From NCBI GenBank assembly GCA_029857975.1, contig JAOUFX010000008.1, forward strand, positions 1 to 17,344: 17,344 nucleotides of DNA. Reading direction: 5' to 3'. This DNA is from Deltaproteobacteria bacterium. Lineage in GTDB: Bacteria; Desulfobacterota; SM23-61. The notes under the pieces were generated by a model that saw only the letters and a list, made by a program, of their open reading frames with translations, was not told where the DNA came from and did not search any database. How positions within the stretch are numbered: the stretch's first letter is position 1; each line of letters begins with the position of its first letter. Shown here one piece after another: positions 7,514 through 13,439 of this stretch. Made by a program: the position numbers and the translations under genes.

Positions 7514-7644
7514 GGCTTTGCATCACCCTTCCCCGCGCACGATAAGTAAGAAAAGTAATCCGCAAGATCAAAGGCTTTCCGGTTAAGAGCCGGATTGATT
7601 CCATGGTAATGGATTCAAACCATACTTTGAACCAGGAGGTGAAT

Positions 7645-9186
7645 ATGAAAAAGAATGGATTCAGAAATGCGCTGATGGGGGCAATGGCTTTGCTGATGAT
7701 TGCTTTTTTGGCCTTTCCCGGACAATCCTTTGCTGCCCCCAAAGGCAAGCTGGTCGCTGCCCTCTCCAGCGACATCAGTACCTTGGACACCCAGAAACAT
7801 AACATCCGCATCAATTATATTGTAGGTTGGCACCTCTATGATAACCTGATCATGCGGGACCAGAAAACGATGCAAATTGTCCCTCACCTGGCAGAATCCT
7901 GGAAACTTATTGATGACAATACCTGGGAGTTCAAACTGCGCCAAGGGGTTAAGTTCGACAACGGAGAACCCTTTAACGCCGAGTGTGTAAAATTTACCAT
8001 CGAACGGGGTTTGGACCCCAAATGCCCCCAGCGGCCGACCGTCTCCTGGATCAAGGAGGTCAATGTTGTCGACGACCACACGGTGCGTATCATCAGCATT
8101 AAGCCTTATCCTGTGGCCCTGCAACGGCTGTCCAATTTTCAGATGCTCCCGGTAAAATGGGTGAAAGAGAAAGGAGACGATTTCATCGCCACCCATGCCA
8201 ATGGCACAGGACCCTACCGCTTGAAAGAATGGAAGCGAGGGGTACATGTCGTCCTGGAAGCCAAAGAGGATTATTGGAAGGGTGCCTCGGCCATCAAAAC
8301 CATTATCTTCCGGCCGATCAAAGAAATTGCCACCCAGATTTCCGAACTTTTGACGGGAGGCATCGACATCGTGCGTGACATTCCACCCGATCAAATTTCC
8401 ATGATTGAAAGTTCCGGTATCGCCCGCATCTCCAAGGCCCCCACCCTGAGGGTCGTTTATCTGGTAATGGACGCCGATGGACGGGCGGATCAGTCCCCGG
8501 TGCAAAACCTCAAGGTGCGGCAGGCCATCAGCCATGCCATCGACGTGGACACTATCATTAATACCGTTATGCGTGGGAACGCCGTCCGCACCGCTGGGGT
8601 TTTGAACCCTCAACATTTTGGGTACGACAAGTCGCTGGAAAACCCTTACCCCTACAACCCGGAGAAAGCCCGGCAGCTTCTGAAAGAAGCCAATTACCCC
8701 TTTGACCGGCCGTTGCGGTTGGTTACTTACACGGGAAGCATCCAGAATCCCCGGGCTCTGGTCGAAGCCGTGGCCGGGTATCTGAACAAGGTGGGGATCA
8801 AAACCAACGTCAACGTATATTCGGATATCGGGATGTGGGACCGACTGGGAAGGCAAGGGAAACAAAACGATTGCAGCATTCACAGTTGGGGCAGTGGTGG
8901 AGTTTACGACGCCGACGCCATTTATTACAACTATTTCCGTAAAGGCGAGGCCTTCTGCTATGGGTCCTCGCCGGATATGGATAAATGGCTTGATGATGCC
9001 CGAACTACCATGAATATGGAACAGCGCAAGAAACTCTACTACAATGTGGGGAAGTATATCAACGACCAGGCTCTGGCCGTATCTTTCTACGCCCAGACCG
9101 CCATCCTCGGTATTAACAAACGGGTGATCTACGAGGCTCCCCCGGACGAGTTCCTGCGGACCTTCGAGGCCAAGCTGAAAGAGTAG
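7645..9186 (+). CDS. Family-5 (peptide/nickel-type) ABC transporter substrate-binding protein
   Basis: The 513-residue periplasmic receptor belongs to the DppA/OppA/NikA group (SBP_bac_5). It has a Sec signal peptide: basic start MKKNGFR, hydrophobic core to about residue 25, and probable cleavage after SFA (28-30). There is no lipobox Cys. Typical segments follow: LSSDISTLDTQ, YDNLIMRD, PHLAESWKLIDDNTWEFKLR, GVKFDNGEPFNA, NGTGPYRLKEW, VRQAISHAIDVDTII and NPEKARQLLKEANYP. The ATG at 7645 is chosen because AGGAGGT (7634-7640) precedes it and because it opens the signal peptide; an upstream in-frame ATG at 7603 lacks these. It heads an operon with two permeases and an M20 peptidase, suggesting a peptide or amide-bonded ligand, although this family also binds sugars, opines and metals. 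A 122-bp repeat-filled spacer separates it from the first permease. Confidence 0.94.
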   Translation: MKKNGFRNALMGAMALLMIAFLAFPGQSFAAPKGKLVAALSSDISTLDTQKHNIRINYIVGWHLYDNLIMRDQKTMQIVPHLAESWKLIDDNTWEFKLRQGVKFDNGEPFNAECVKFTIERGLDPKCPQRPTVSWIKEVNVVDDHTVRIISIKPYPVALQRLSNFQMLPVKWVKEKGDDFIATHANGTGPYRLKEWKRGVHVVLEAKEDYWKGASAIKTIIFRPIKEIATQISELLTGGIDIVRDIPPDQISMIESSGIARISKAPTLRVVYLVMDADGRADQSPVQNLKVRQAISHAIDVDTIINTVMRGNAVRTAGVLNPQHFGYDKSLENPYPYNPEKARQLLKEANYPFDRPLRLVTYTGSIQNPRALVEAVAGYLNKVGIKTNVNVYSDIGMWDRLGRQGKQNDCSIHSWGSGGVYDADAIYYNYFRKGEAFCYGSSPDMDKWLDDARTTMNMEQRKKLYYNVGKYINDQALAVSFYAQTAILGINKRVIYEAPPDEFLRTFEAKLKE

Positions 9187-9188
9187 TG

Positions 9189-9293
9189 AGTTCGGAGTGA
9201 AGAGTTCGGAGTAATTTAGTTCGGAGTTCGGAGATTCATGAATGGGGTATATATGGTTTTTCCCTCCGAACTCCTGACTCCCAACTCCGAACT
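9189..9293. repeat. AGTTCGGAGT array forming an inverted-repeat element between binding protein and permease
   Basis: Three direct copies of AGTTCGGAGT lie at 9189-9198, 9203-9212 and 9218-9227. Inverted copies follow: CTCCGAACTCC (9264-9274) pairs perfectly with 9223-9233, and AACTCCGAACT (9283-9293) pairs perfectly with 9218-9228. The central part is AT-rich (TATATATGG). The unit can fold into a long hairpin inside the operon mRNA and ends just before the permease start. It has the look of a small non-coding mobile or REP-like element. Confidence 0.75.
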
Positions 9294-9307
9294 GTAGGTG
9301 TTCATTC

Positions 9308-10225
9308 ATGAAGTCTTACATCCTCCACCGGCTTTTCCAGGCCCTGATCGTTATCTGGGGGATCAGCCTGATCACTTTCTCCCTGCTTCATTTTTTCCGG
9401 GATCCCGTGCTGATCCTCCTTCCCCCTGAAGCTACGAAAGAAGATGTAGCCTTGTTGAGAAGGGAGATGGGGCTGGATCAGCCAATCATCGTCCAGTACT
9501 TTAAATTCATGTCCGGCATGGCCCGGGGGGATTTCGGCAAATCTTTCGTCGCTCAGAGACCGGCTTTAGGGCTTGTCCTGGAGCGTATGCCCATGACCCT
9601 CTGGTTGGCCGCCTCGGGGCTGCTTTTGGCCATAATCATCTCCATCCCCTTGGGGGTGCTGGCTGCGGTGCGGCGCAATCGAATCCAGGACCATTCCGCC
9701 TCCGTGCTGGCCGTCCTGGGCCAGGCCATGCCCCTATTCTGGCTGGACATCATGCTGATCATCATCTTTGCCGTAAAGCTTCGCTTGCTGCCCGCTTCTG
9801 GCTCGGGAAGCTTCCGCCACATCATCCTGCCGGCCACGGGGATCGCGGTCTCCGTGCTCCCGATTCTGATGCGCCTGACCCGGTCGCGAATGATTGAGAT
9901 TCTCTCTCAGGATTACATCCGGACCGCCCGAGCCAAGGGGTTAGGAGAAAAAGCCGTGCTCTTCCGGCATGCCCTGCGCAACGCCCTCATCCCGGTGGTC
10001 ACGATCCTGGGTTTTCAGTTCGGGATGCTGCTGGGGGGAGCGGTTATCACCGAGACCATTTTCGCCTGGCCCGGTGTGGCCAGTTTAGTGGTGGAATCCA
10101 TCTTCAACTCCGATTTTCCCGTCGTCCAGGCCGCCGTGGCCGTTTTCGCTATTTTGATCGTCGCCGCCAACTTGGTGACCGACATTGCCGTCGCCTGGCT
10201 TGACCCGAAAGTACGTTTTGGTTGA
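9308..10225 (+). CDS. ABC transporter permease, DppB/OppB type
   Basis: The 305-residue inner-membrane permease begins MKSYILHRLFQALIVIWGIS, the standard N-terminal helix of this family. The periplasmic loop carrying LDQPIIVQYFKFMSGMARGDFG is also typical. The coupling EAA loop is DYIRTARAKGLGEKAVLFRH (202-221), continuing ALRNALIPVV, which docks on the ATPase. About six membrane helices are apparent. The start at 9308 has only a weak TAGGTG upstream, overlapping the end of the repeat element. The next permease starts 14 bp after its stop. The pair forms the membrane channel for the upstream binding protein. No ATPase genes are in the window. Confidence 0.94.
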   Translation: MKSYILHRLFQALIVIWGISLITFSLLHFFRDPVLILLPPEATKEDVALLRREMGLDQPIIVQYFKFMSGMARGDFGKSFVAQRPALGLVLERMPMTLWLAASGLLLAIIISIPLGVLAAVRRNRIQDHSASVLAVLGQAMPLFWLDIMLIIIFAVKLRLLPASGSGSFRHIILPATGIAVSVLPILMRLTRSRMIEILSQDYIRTARAKGLGEKAVLFRHALRNALIPVVTILGFQFGMLLGGAVITETIFAWPGVASLVVESIFNSDFPVVQAAVAVFAILIVAANLVTDIAVAWLDPKVRFG

Positions 10226-10239
10226 GGTAGGAAAAATCA

Positions 10240-11112
10240 TTGAGAAGAGATCGAAAAGGATATCAAAAATTCCTCTACCGATTGAGTCAGGCGCGGATTG
10301 GCGTAATCGGCCTGGGGATGGTTTCCTTCGTGTTGGCTGTGGCCTTTTTCGCTCCGTTTCTCTCCCCCCAAGACCCGCTGGAGCAAGATTTGCGATCTCG
10401 CCTGAAGCCCCCTTTCTGGGATGAAAAGAATGATTACAAATACTTGATGGGAACGGACCCGGTAGGCAGGGACATGCTCAGCCGCTTGATTTACGGATCC
10501 CGTATCTCCCTTTCCGTAGGCTTCCTGACGATGTCCTTTTCGGCTATGCTGGGCATAACCCTGGGAATCCTCGCCGGATTCTACCGCGGCCTTCTGGACT
10601 CTGTCATCAGCAACTGTATCAACATTATGATGTCCTTCCCCTATATTCTCCTGGCCATTTCGGTGATGGCCGCGACGGGGCCGGGATATAAAAACCTGGT
10701 CATGGTTTTAGGCTTCACGGGGTGGCCCATTTTCGCCCGGCTGGTGCGGGCCGAAGTCATTGAGCTTAAAAACCGAGATTTTGTGACTGCGGCCAGAGCT
10801 CTGGGAGGACGGAATAGTGGAGTAATTCTAAAACATATCCTTCCCAACCTGGCCAGTTCCATTATTGTTCTGTCAACTTTTGAACTGGCCCGGATGATCA
10901 TCCGCGAGTCTTTTCTGAGTTTTCTCGGGTTGGGGATCCAGCCGCCAATGGCCTCATGGGGAGGAATGTTAGCCGAAGGACGCTCTTATATGCTTAATCT
11001 TTGGTGGTTAGCGGCCATCCCCGGGAGCGCCATCTTCTTTACCACGTTGGGGATTAACTTGATGGGAGACGGCCTCAGGGATTGGCTGGATCCGCACACG
11101 CGCAACCGGTAA
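10240..11112 (+). CDS. ABC transporter permease, DppC/OppC type
   Basis: The 290-residue partner permease starts at TTG (10240), with AGG about eight bases upstream. A later in-frame ATG at 10318 would delete most of the first helix (RIGVIGLGMVSFVLAVAFFAPFL, 19-41), so TTG is preferred. The family signature LMGTDPVGRDMLSRLIYG lies at 69-86. The EAA loop is DFVTAARALGGRNSGVILKH (180-199), continuing ILPN. Several membrane helices follow. It is translated after DppB with a 14-nt gap, which suggests coupling. Downstream the operon is interrupted by the inverted-repeat-flanked four-helix-bundle gene before the M20 peptidase. Confidence 0.94.
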   Translation: MRRDRKGYQKFLYRLSQARIGVIGLGMVSFVLAVAFFAPFLSPQDPLEQDLRSRLKPPFWDEKNDYKYLMGTDPVGRDMLSRLIYGSRISLSVGFLTMSFSAMLGITLGILAGFYRGLLDSVISNCINIMMSFPYILLAISVMAATGPGYKNLVMVLGFTGWPIFARLVRAEVIELKNRDFVTAARALGGRNSGVILKHILPNLASSIIVLSTFELARMIIRESFLSFLGLGIQPPMASWGGMLAEGRSYMLNLWWLAAIPGSAIFFTTLGINLMGDGLRDWLDPHTRNR

Positions 11113-11116
11113 ATCA

Positions 11117-11150
11117 AGTGCGGAATTATGAATGCGGAGTGCGGAATGAA
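11117..11150. repeat. Left inverted-repeat arm (TGCGGAAT words) before the four-helix-bundle gene
   Basis: GTGCGGAATTATG, AATGCGGAG and TGCGGAATGAA are consecutive related words starting a few bases after the permease stop. The last 11 bases (11140-11150) are the perfect inverse of 11498-11508 in the right arm. The remaining words match more loosely. Confidence 0.75.
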
Positions 11151-11180
11151 AATATTTTAAAACCAACAGGAATAAAAAGA

Positions 11181-11552
11181 ATGGGACAGAGAGACCTAAA
11201 GCAAAGAACCAAATTGTTTGCTCTCGAGGTTATCACGTTTGTTGAAGAATTGCCTAAAAGGAGAACGGTTGAAATTCTCGGCAGACAACTCTTGCGATCC
11301 GGAACCTCGGCGGGAGCAAATTATAGGTCTGCTTGTAGAGCAAGATCGGCCGCTGATTTCATTGCCAAAATGGGTATTGTTGAAGAAGAAATCGATGAAT
11401 CAATTTATTGGATGGAATTATTGGTTGAAAGCGGGATTATCAGTTTAAAAGATATCGAAGCTTTAATGAAAGAAGCTCCGGTCGGCTCAGGGAGTTGTTC
11501 ATTCCGCATTCCGAATTCCGCAATCCGCATTAATAAAAGGAGGGACCGATGA
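11181..11552 (+). CDS. Four-helix-bundle protein (23S rRNA intervening-sequence protein / Avd-like family)
   Basis: This 123-residue protein belongs to the small four-helix-bundle family first seen as ORFs within 23S rRNA intervening sequences and related to the Avd protein of diversity-generating retroelements. Diagnostic segments are FALEVITFVEELPKRR (13-28), ILGRQLLRSGTSAGANYRSA (32-51), CRARSAADFIAKMGIVEEEI (52-71), and DESIYWMELLVESGII. The biochemical role of the family is unknown; these proteins are basic and oligomeric. The start at 11181 has AGGA upstream. The C-terminus is abnormal: after EALMKEA, where the family has a further helix, the sequence becomes PVGSGSCSFRIPNSAIRINK, encoded by the right inverted-repeat arm. 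The stop overlaps the M20 start (ATGA). It is probably a passenger inserted in the ABC operon. Confidence 0.85.
   Translation: MGQRDLKQRTKLFALEVITFVEELPKRRTVEILGRQLLRSGTSAGANYRSACRARSAADFIAKMGIVEEEIDESIYWMELLVESGIISLKDIEALMKEAPVGSGSCSFRIPNSAIRINKRRDR
11498..11531. repeat. Right inverted-repeat arm (ATTCCGCA words) inside the end of the four-helix-bundle gene
   Basis: TTCATTCCGCA (11498-11508) is the exact inverse of 11140-11150. ATTCCGAATTCCGC and AATCCGCATT follow as related words. The arm is translated as the aberrant end of the four-helix-bundle protein and stops just before the ribosome-binding site of the M20 gene. Confidence 0.75.
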
Positions 11553-12904
11553 AGGAAATCTTCGCGTATATCGACCAGAACTTGAATCGTTTCATTGACG
11601 AGCTTTTTGTTTTACTGCGGCAACCGTCCATCAGCGCCCGCTGGGAGGGGGTAACGGAATGTTCCCGGCTCCTGACCGGAATAATGGAAAAAATCGGGAT
11701 CAAGCCGCGTATCCTTCCCATGGGCGGGGAGCGCAACCCTCCTTTAATATACGGCGAGATCCTCAATCCCGAAGCAAAGCGCACCCTGTTGATCTACGGG
11801 CACTTTGACGTTCAGCCGCCGGAGCCCCTGGAAGCCTGGAATTCCCCTCCGTTTCAGCCTACCATCCGTGATGGAAGGATTTACGGCCGGGGCAGCGCGG
11901 ATAATAAAGGCCAGTTCTTCGCCCATTTCAAGGCCATTGAATCGGTGCTGAAGGTGAACGGAAAGCTTCCGATTAACGTCAAGTTTCTCCTCGACCCGGA
12001 GGAAGAAGTGGGCAGCCCCAGCCTGAATGGGTTCTGCCGCGAGAATAAATCTATCTTCGCCGCCGATATGGCCCTGAACTCGGATGGTCCCATGGACACT
12101 TCCGGCCGTCCCCGTTTGAGTTTCGGCAACCGGGGAGTTCTATACGTGGAGGTCAACGCCCAGGGGGCCAACACGGACCTTCACTCCGGAAACTTCGGCG
12201 GCCCCATTCCCAACCCGGCCTGGCGGCTGGTGGAATTCCTTTCCACCTTGCGAAAACCGGATGGGACCGTGGCCATCGAGGGGTTCTACGACAACATTGT
12301 CCCCCCGACTCCCCAAGAAAAAGAGATGATGGCCAAGATCCCCTTTGATGAGAAGAATTTCAAAGAAAAGTACGGGCTGAAGAAGTTCGCCCCCCCGGAT
12401 GGCGTAAGCTACATGGAAAAACTCATGTTCCGCCCCACCCTGAACATCGCCGGATTCACCTCCGGCTACGGCGGGCAGGGAAGCAAGACGGTCCTTCCTT
12501 GCAAGGCGATGCTCAAGATGGATATGCGGCTGGTGGTGAACCAGACTCCGGAGGATATCTATGAAAAGTACGTGCGGCACATGAAGAAGCATGGTTTCGA
12601 CGACCTGGAAGTGAAGATGCTCAACACCTACGCTCCTTCCCGCACCTCGGTGGACTATCCCCTGGCCCCGAAGTTCGCCGAGGCGATCCGCCAGGGATTC
12701 CAGAAGGACCCAGTCCTGATCCCCGCAGGGGGCGGGAGCTTCCCGGGGGCGGCCATCCGCAATATCCTGAATATTCCCATCCTCTCCGTCCCTTACGGCA
12801 ACGCCGATGAGAACAACCATGCTCCCAACGAAAACTTCGCCATCGACTGCTTCAAGGGCGGGATCCGGACAACTGCGGCGCTGTTTTTCCAACTGGCGGG
12901 TTGA
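11549..12904 (+). CDS. M20 family metallopeptidase (dipeptidase-like)
   Basis: The 451-residue cytoplasmic zinc hydrolase has all the M20 catalytic landmarks. These are GHFDVQPPEP with His85 and Asp87, GRGSADNKG with bridging Asp118, the DPEEEVGS segment (catalytic Glu152, metal ligand Glu153), LNSDGP, and a C-terminal DENNHAPNENF with the last metal His. The dimerisation-domain histidine segment is NTDLHSGNFGG. Such enzymes cleave dipeptides, beta-Ala-His-type peptides or N-acyl amino acids. GGAGG at 11539-11543 supports the ATG at 11549, which overlaps the preceding stop as ATGA. Its place after the binding protein and permeases suggests that it hydrolyses the imported substrate. The usual length for this subfamily is about 450-470, so it is complete. 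Confidence 0.94.
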   Translation: MKEIFAYIDQNLNRFIDELFVLLRQPSISARWEGVTECSRLLTGIMEKIGIKPRILPMGGERNPPLIYGEILNPEAKRTLLIYGHFDVQPPEPLEAWNSPPFQPTIRDGRIYGRGSADNKGQFFAHFKAIESVLKVNGKLPINVKFLLDPEEEVGSPSLNGFCRENKSIFAADMALNSDGPMDTSGRPRLSFGNRGVLYVEVNAQGANTDLHSGNFGGPIPNPAWRLVEFLSTLRKPDGTVAIEGFYDNIVPPTPQEKEMMAKIPFDEKNFKEKYGLKKFAPPDGVSYMEKLMFRPTLNIAGFTSGYGGQGSKTVLPCKAMLKMDMRLVVNQTPEDIYEKYVRHMKKHGFDDLEVKMLNTYAPSRTSVDYPLAPKFAEAIRQGFQKDPVLIPAGGGSFPGAAIRNILNIPILSVPYGNADENNHAPNENFAIDCFKGGIRTTAALFFQLAG

Positions 12905-12912
12905 AATATATG

Positions 12913-12948
12913 GGGGATAAGGAGATTGCGGTACGACTTCTTATCCCC
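12913..12948 (+). terminator. Stem-loop after the M20 gene, possible terminator of the ABC operon
   Basis: GGGGATAAG (12913-12921) pairs perfectly with CTTATCCCC (12940-12948), and three more inner pairs (one G-T) extend the stem to 12. The T-run that defines an intrinsic terminator is weak or absent, so it may instead protect the 3' end or work with Rho. Confidence 0.5.
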
Positions 12949-13078
12949 TCAAGTGGCAAACCCTTCCATTTTATTCTACGCCATTAGCAATTTCTTATCG
13001 AAATCTTCCTTTGTCCCCAACTAATCGGAAACCTCCTCAGGTTTTCAAAAGTAAAATTAAATTGAGGCAATTTTCTCC

Positions 13079-13107
13079 TTGACTTCCCATAAGCATAAAA
13101 GTATTTT
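13079..13107 (+). promoter_or_regulatory. Promoter-like pair upstream of the TRAP operon leader
   Basis: TTGACT (13079-13084) and TATTTT (13102-13107) are separated by 17 nt. The -35 is good and the -10 is mediocre (four of six). If used, the transcript would start near 13114 and carry a leader of about 325 nt before the dctP start. Confidence 0.4.
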
Positions 13108-13122
13108 TTATTTCACGTTTCC

Positions 13123-13192
13123 CCGGTACCCAAGTAAAGCCAAAAGGCTAACCTCTAACCTTTTGGAGGGCGTCATGAGAAGGAGTTACCGG
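13123..13192 (+). ncRNA. Candidate structured leader RNA (nested hairpin) before dctP
   Basis: CCGGTA (13123-13128) can pair with TACCGG (13187-13192). Inside it CCAAAAGG (13140-13147) pairs perfectly with CCTTTTGG (13159-13166) across an 11-nt loop. An alternative CCTC/GAGG stem competes with the inner helix. It matches no riboswitch class I can recognise with confidence. It is a prediction from complementarity only. Confidence 0.3.
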
Positions 13193-13290
13193 AAGGTGCC
13201 AATAAACCCGTTTACTGCAACTCGCAACATGCACAGTTTAAGATTCATAGATAGTCTATAGCTCAGAACAGATAACCTCTAACCCTTTGG
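13149..13290 (+). repeat. Direct repeat TAACCTCTAACCYTTTGG, two copies
   Basis: The 18-nt word occurs at 13149-13166 and again at 13273-13290 with one difference (T to C). The first copy supplies the right arm of the CCAAAAGG hairpin, and the second could compete for the same partner. Copies are 124 nt apart. Confidence 0.7.
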
Positions 13291-13313
13291 TAAGGCTTAT
13301 ATGGTTAAAAAGG

Positions 13314-13354
13314 ATAATAAAACCCATTTTTTAAAAGGAGATGGGTTTTATTAT
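13314..13354 (+). terminator. Perfect 14-bp stem-loop, candidate intrinsic (attenuator-type) terminator upstream of dctP
   Basis: ATAATAAAACCCAT (13314-13327) is exactly complementary to ATGGGTTTTATTAT (13341-13354), with a 13-nt loop. The right arm ends in a U-rich run (TTTTATTATTT), so it could terminate transcription in either direction. It lies 85 bp upstream of the dctP start, where a premature-termination switch would be expected, or it could isolate the TRAP operon from upstream transcription. Confidence 0.6.
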
Positions 13355-13439
13355 TTCCCCCAGAATAGCAAATCGATTTAGAACCTATGTCTCGCGTCTT
13401 CTTTGCATCACCGTAATTAAATCTTTGAGGAGGTGGACG

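Larger units (their letters stand above)
7228..7644. other. 417-bp spacer: repeat element, then promoter and leader of the ABC operon
   Basis: After the protease stop there is an AT-rich stretch, the CACAGAG inverted-repeat element (7259-7452), a strong promoter (7485-7513) and a leader of about 125 nt before the binding-protein start at 7645. The leader holds a small CCGG-TTAAGAG-CCGG hairpin. No gene is seen. Confidence 0.6.
12905..13439. other. 535-bp spacer: end of the ABC operon and structured leader of the TRAP operon
   Basis: A strong stem-loop follows the M20 stop (12913-12948). An AT-rich stretch leads to a promoter-like pair (13079-13107), two hairpin-forming copies of an 18-nt word, and a perfect 14-bp stem-loop (13314-13354), each listed separately. 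One 60-codon open frame from 13079 starts inside the promoter-like pair and has no ribosome site; I do not consider it a gene. Confidence 0.6.

Noticed and set aside
9189..9293. CRISPR-like array
   Set aside because: Units are about 10 nt with 4-6 nt gaps and inverted copies; there are no 25-37-nt repeats with unique spacers and no cas genes.
7615..9309. 564-codon open frame on the minus strand opposite the binding protein
   Set aside because: It is a complete antisense shadow of a clearly recognisable substrate-binding protein, and its translation matches no family and has atypical composition.
13131..13192. Resemblance to the 3' half of a c-di-GMP-I (GEMM) riboswitch (AAAGCC ... CTAA ... 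GTTACCG)
   Set aside because: The 5' hairpin with the GAAA tetraloop and the GCA-type core residues are missing, so the similarity is limited to short words.
13079..13261. 60-codon open frame in the TRAP leader
   Set aside because: It starts inside the promoter-like pair, has no Shine-Dalgarno, and covers the hairpin and repeat structures.
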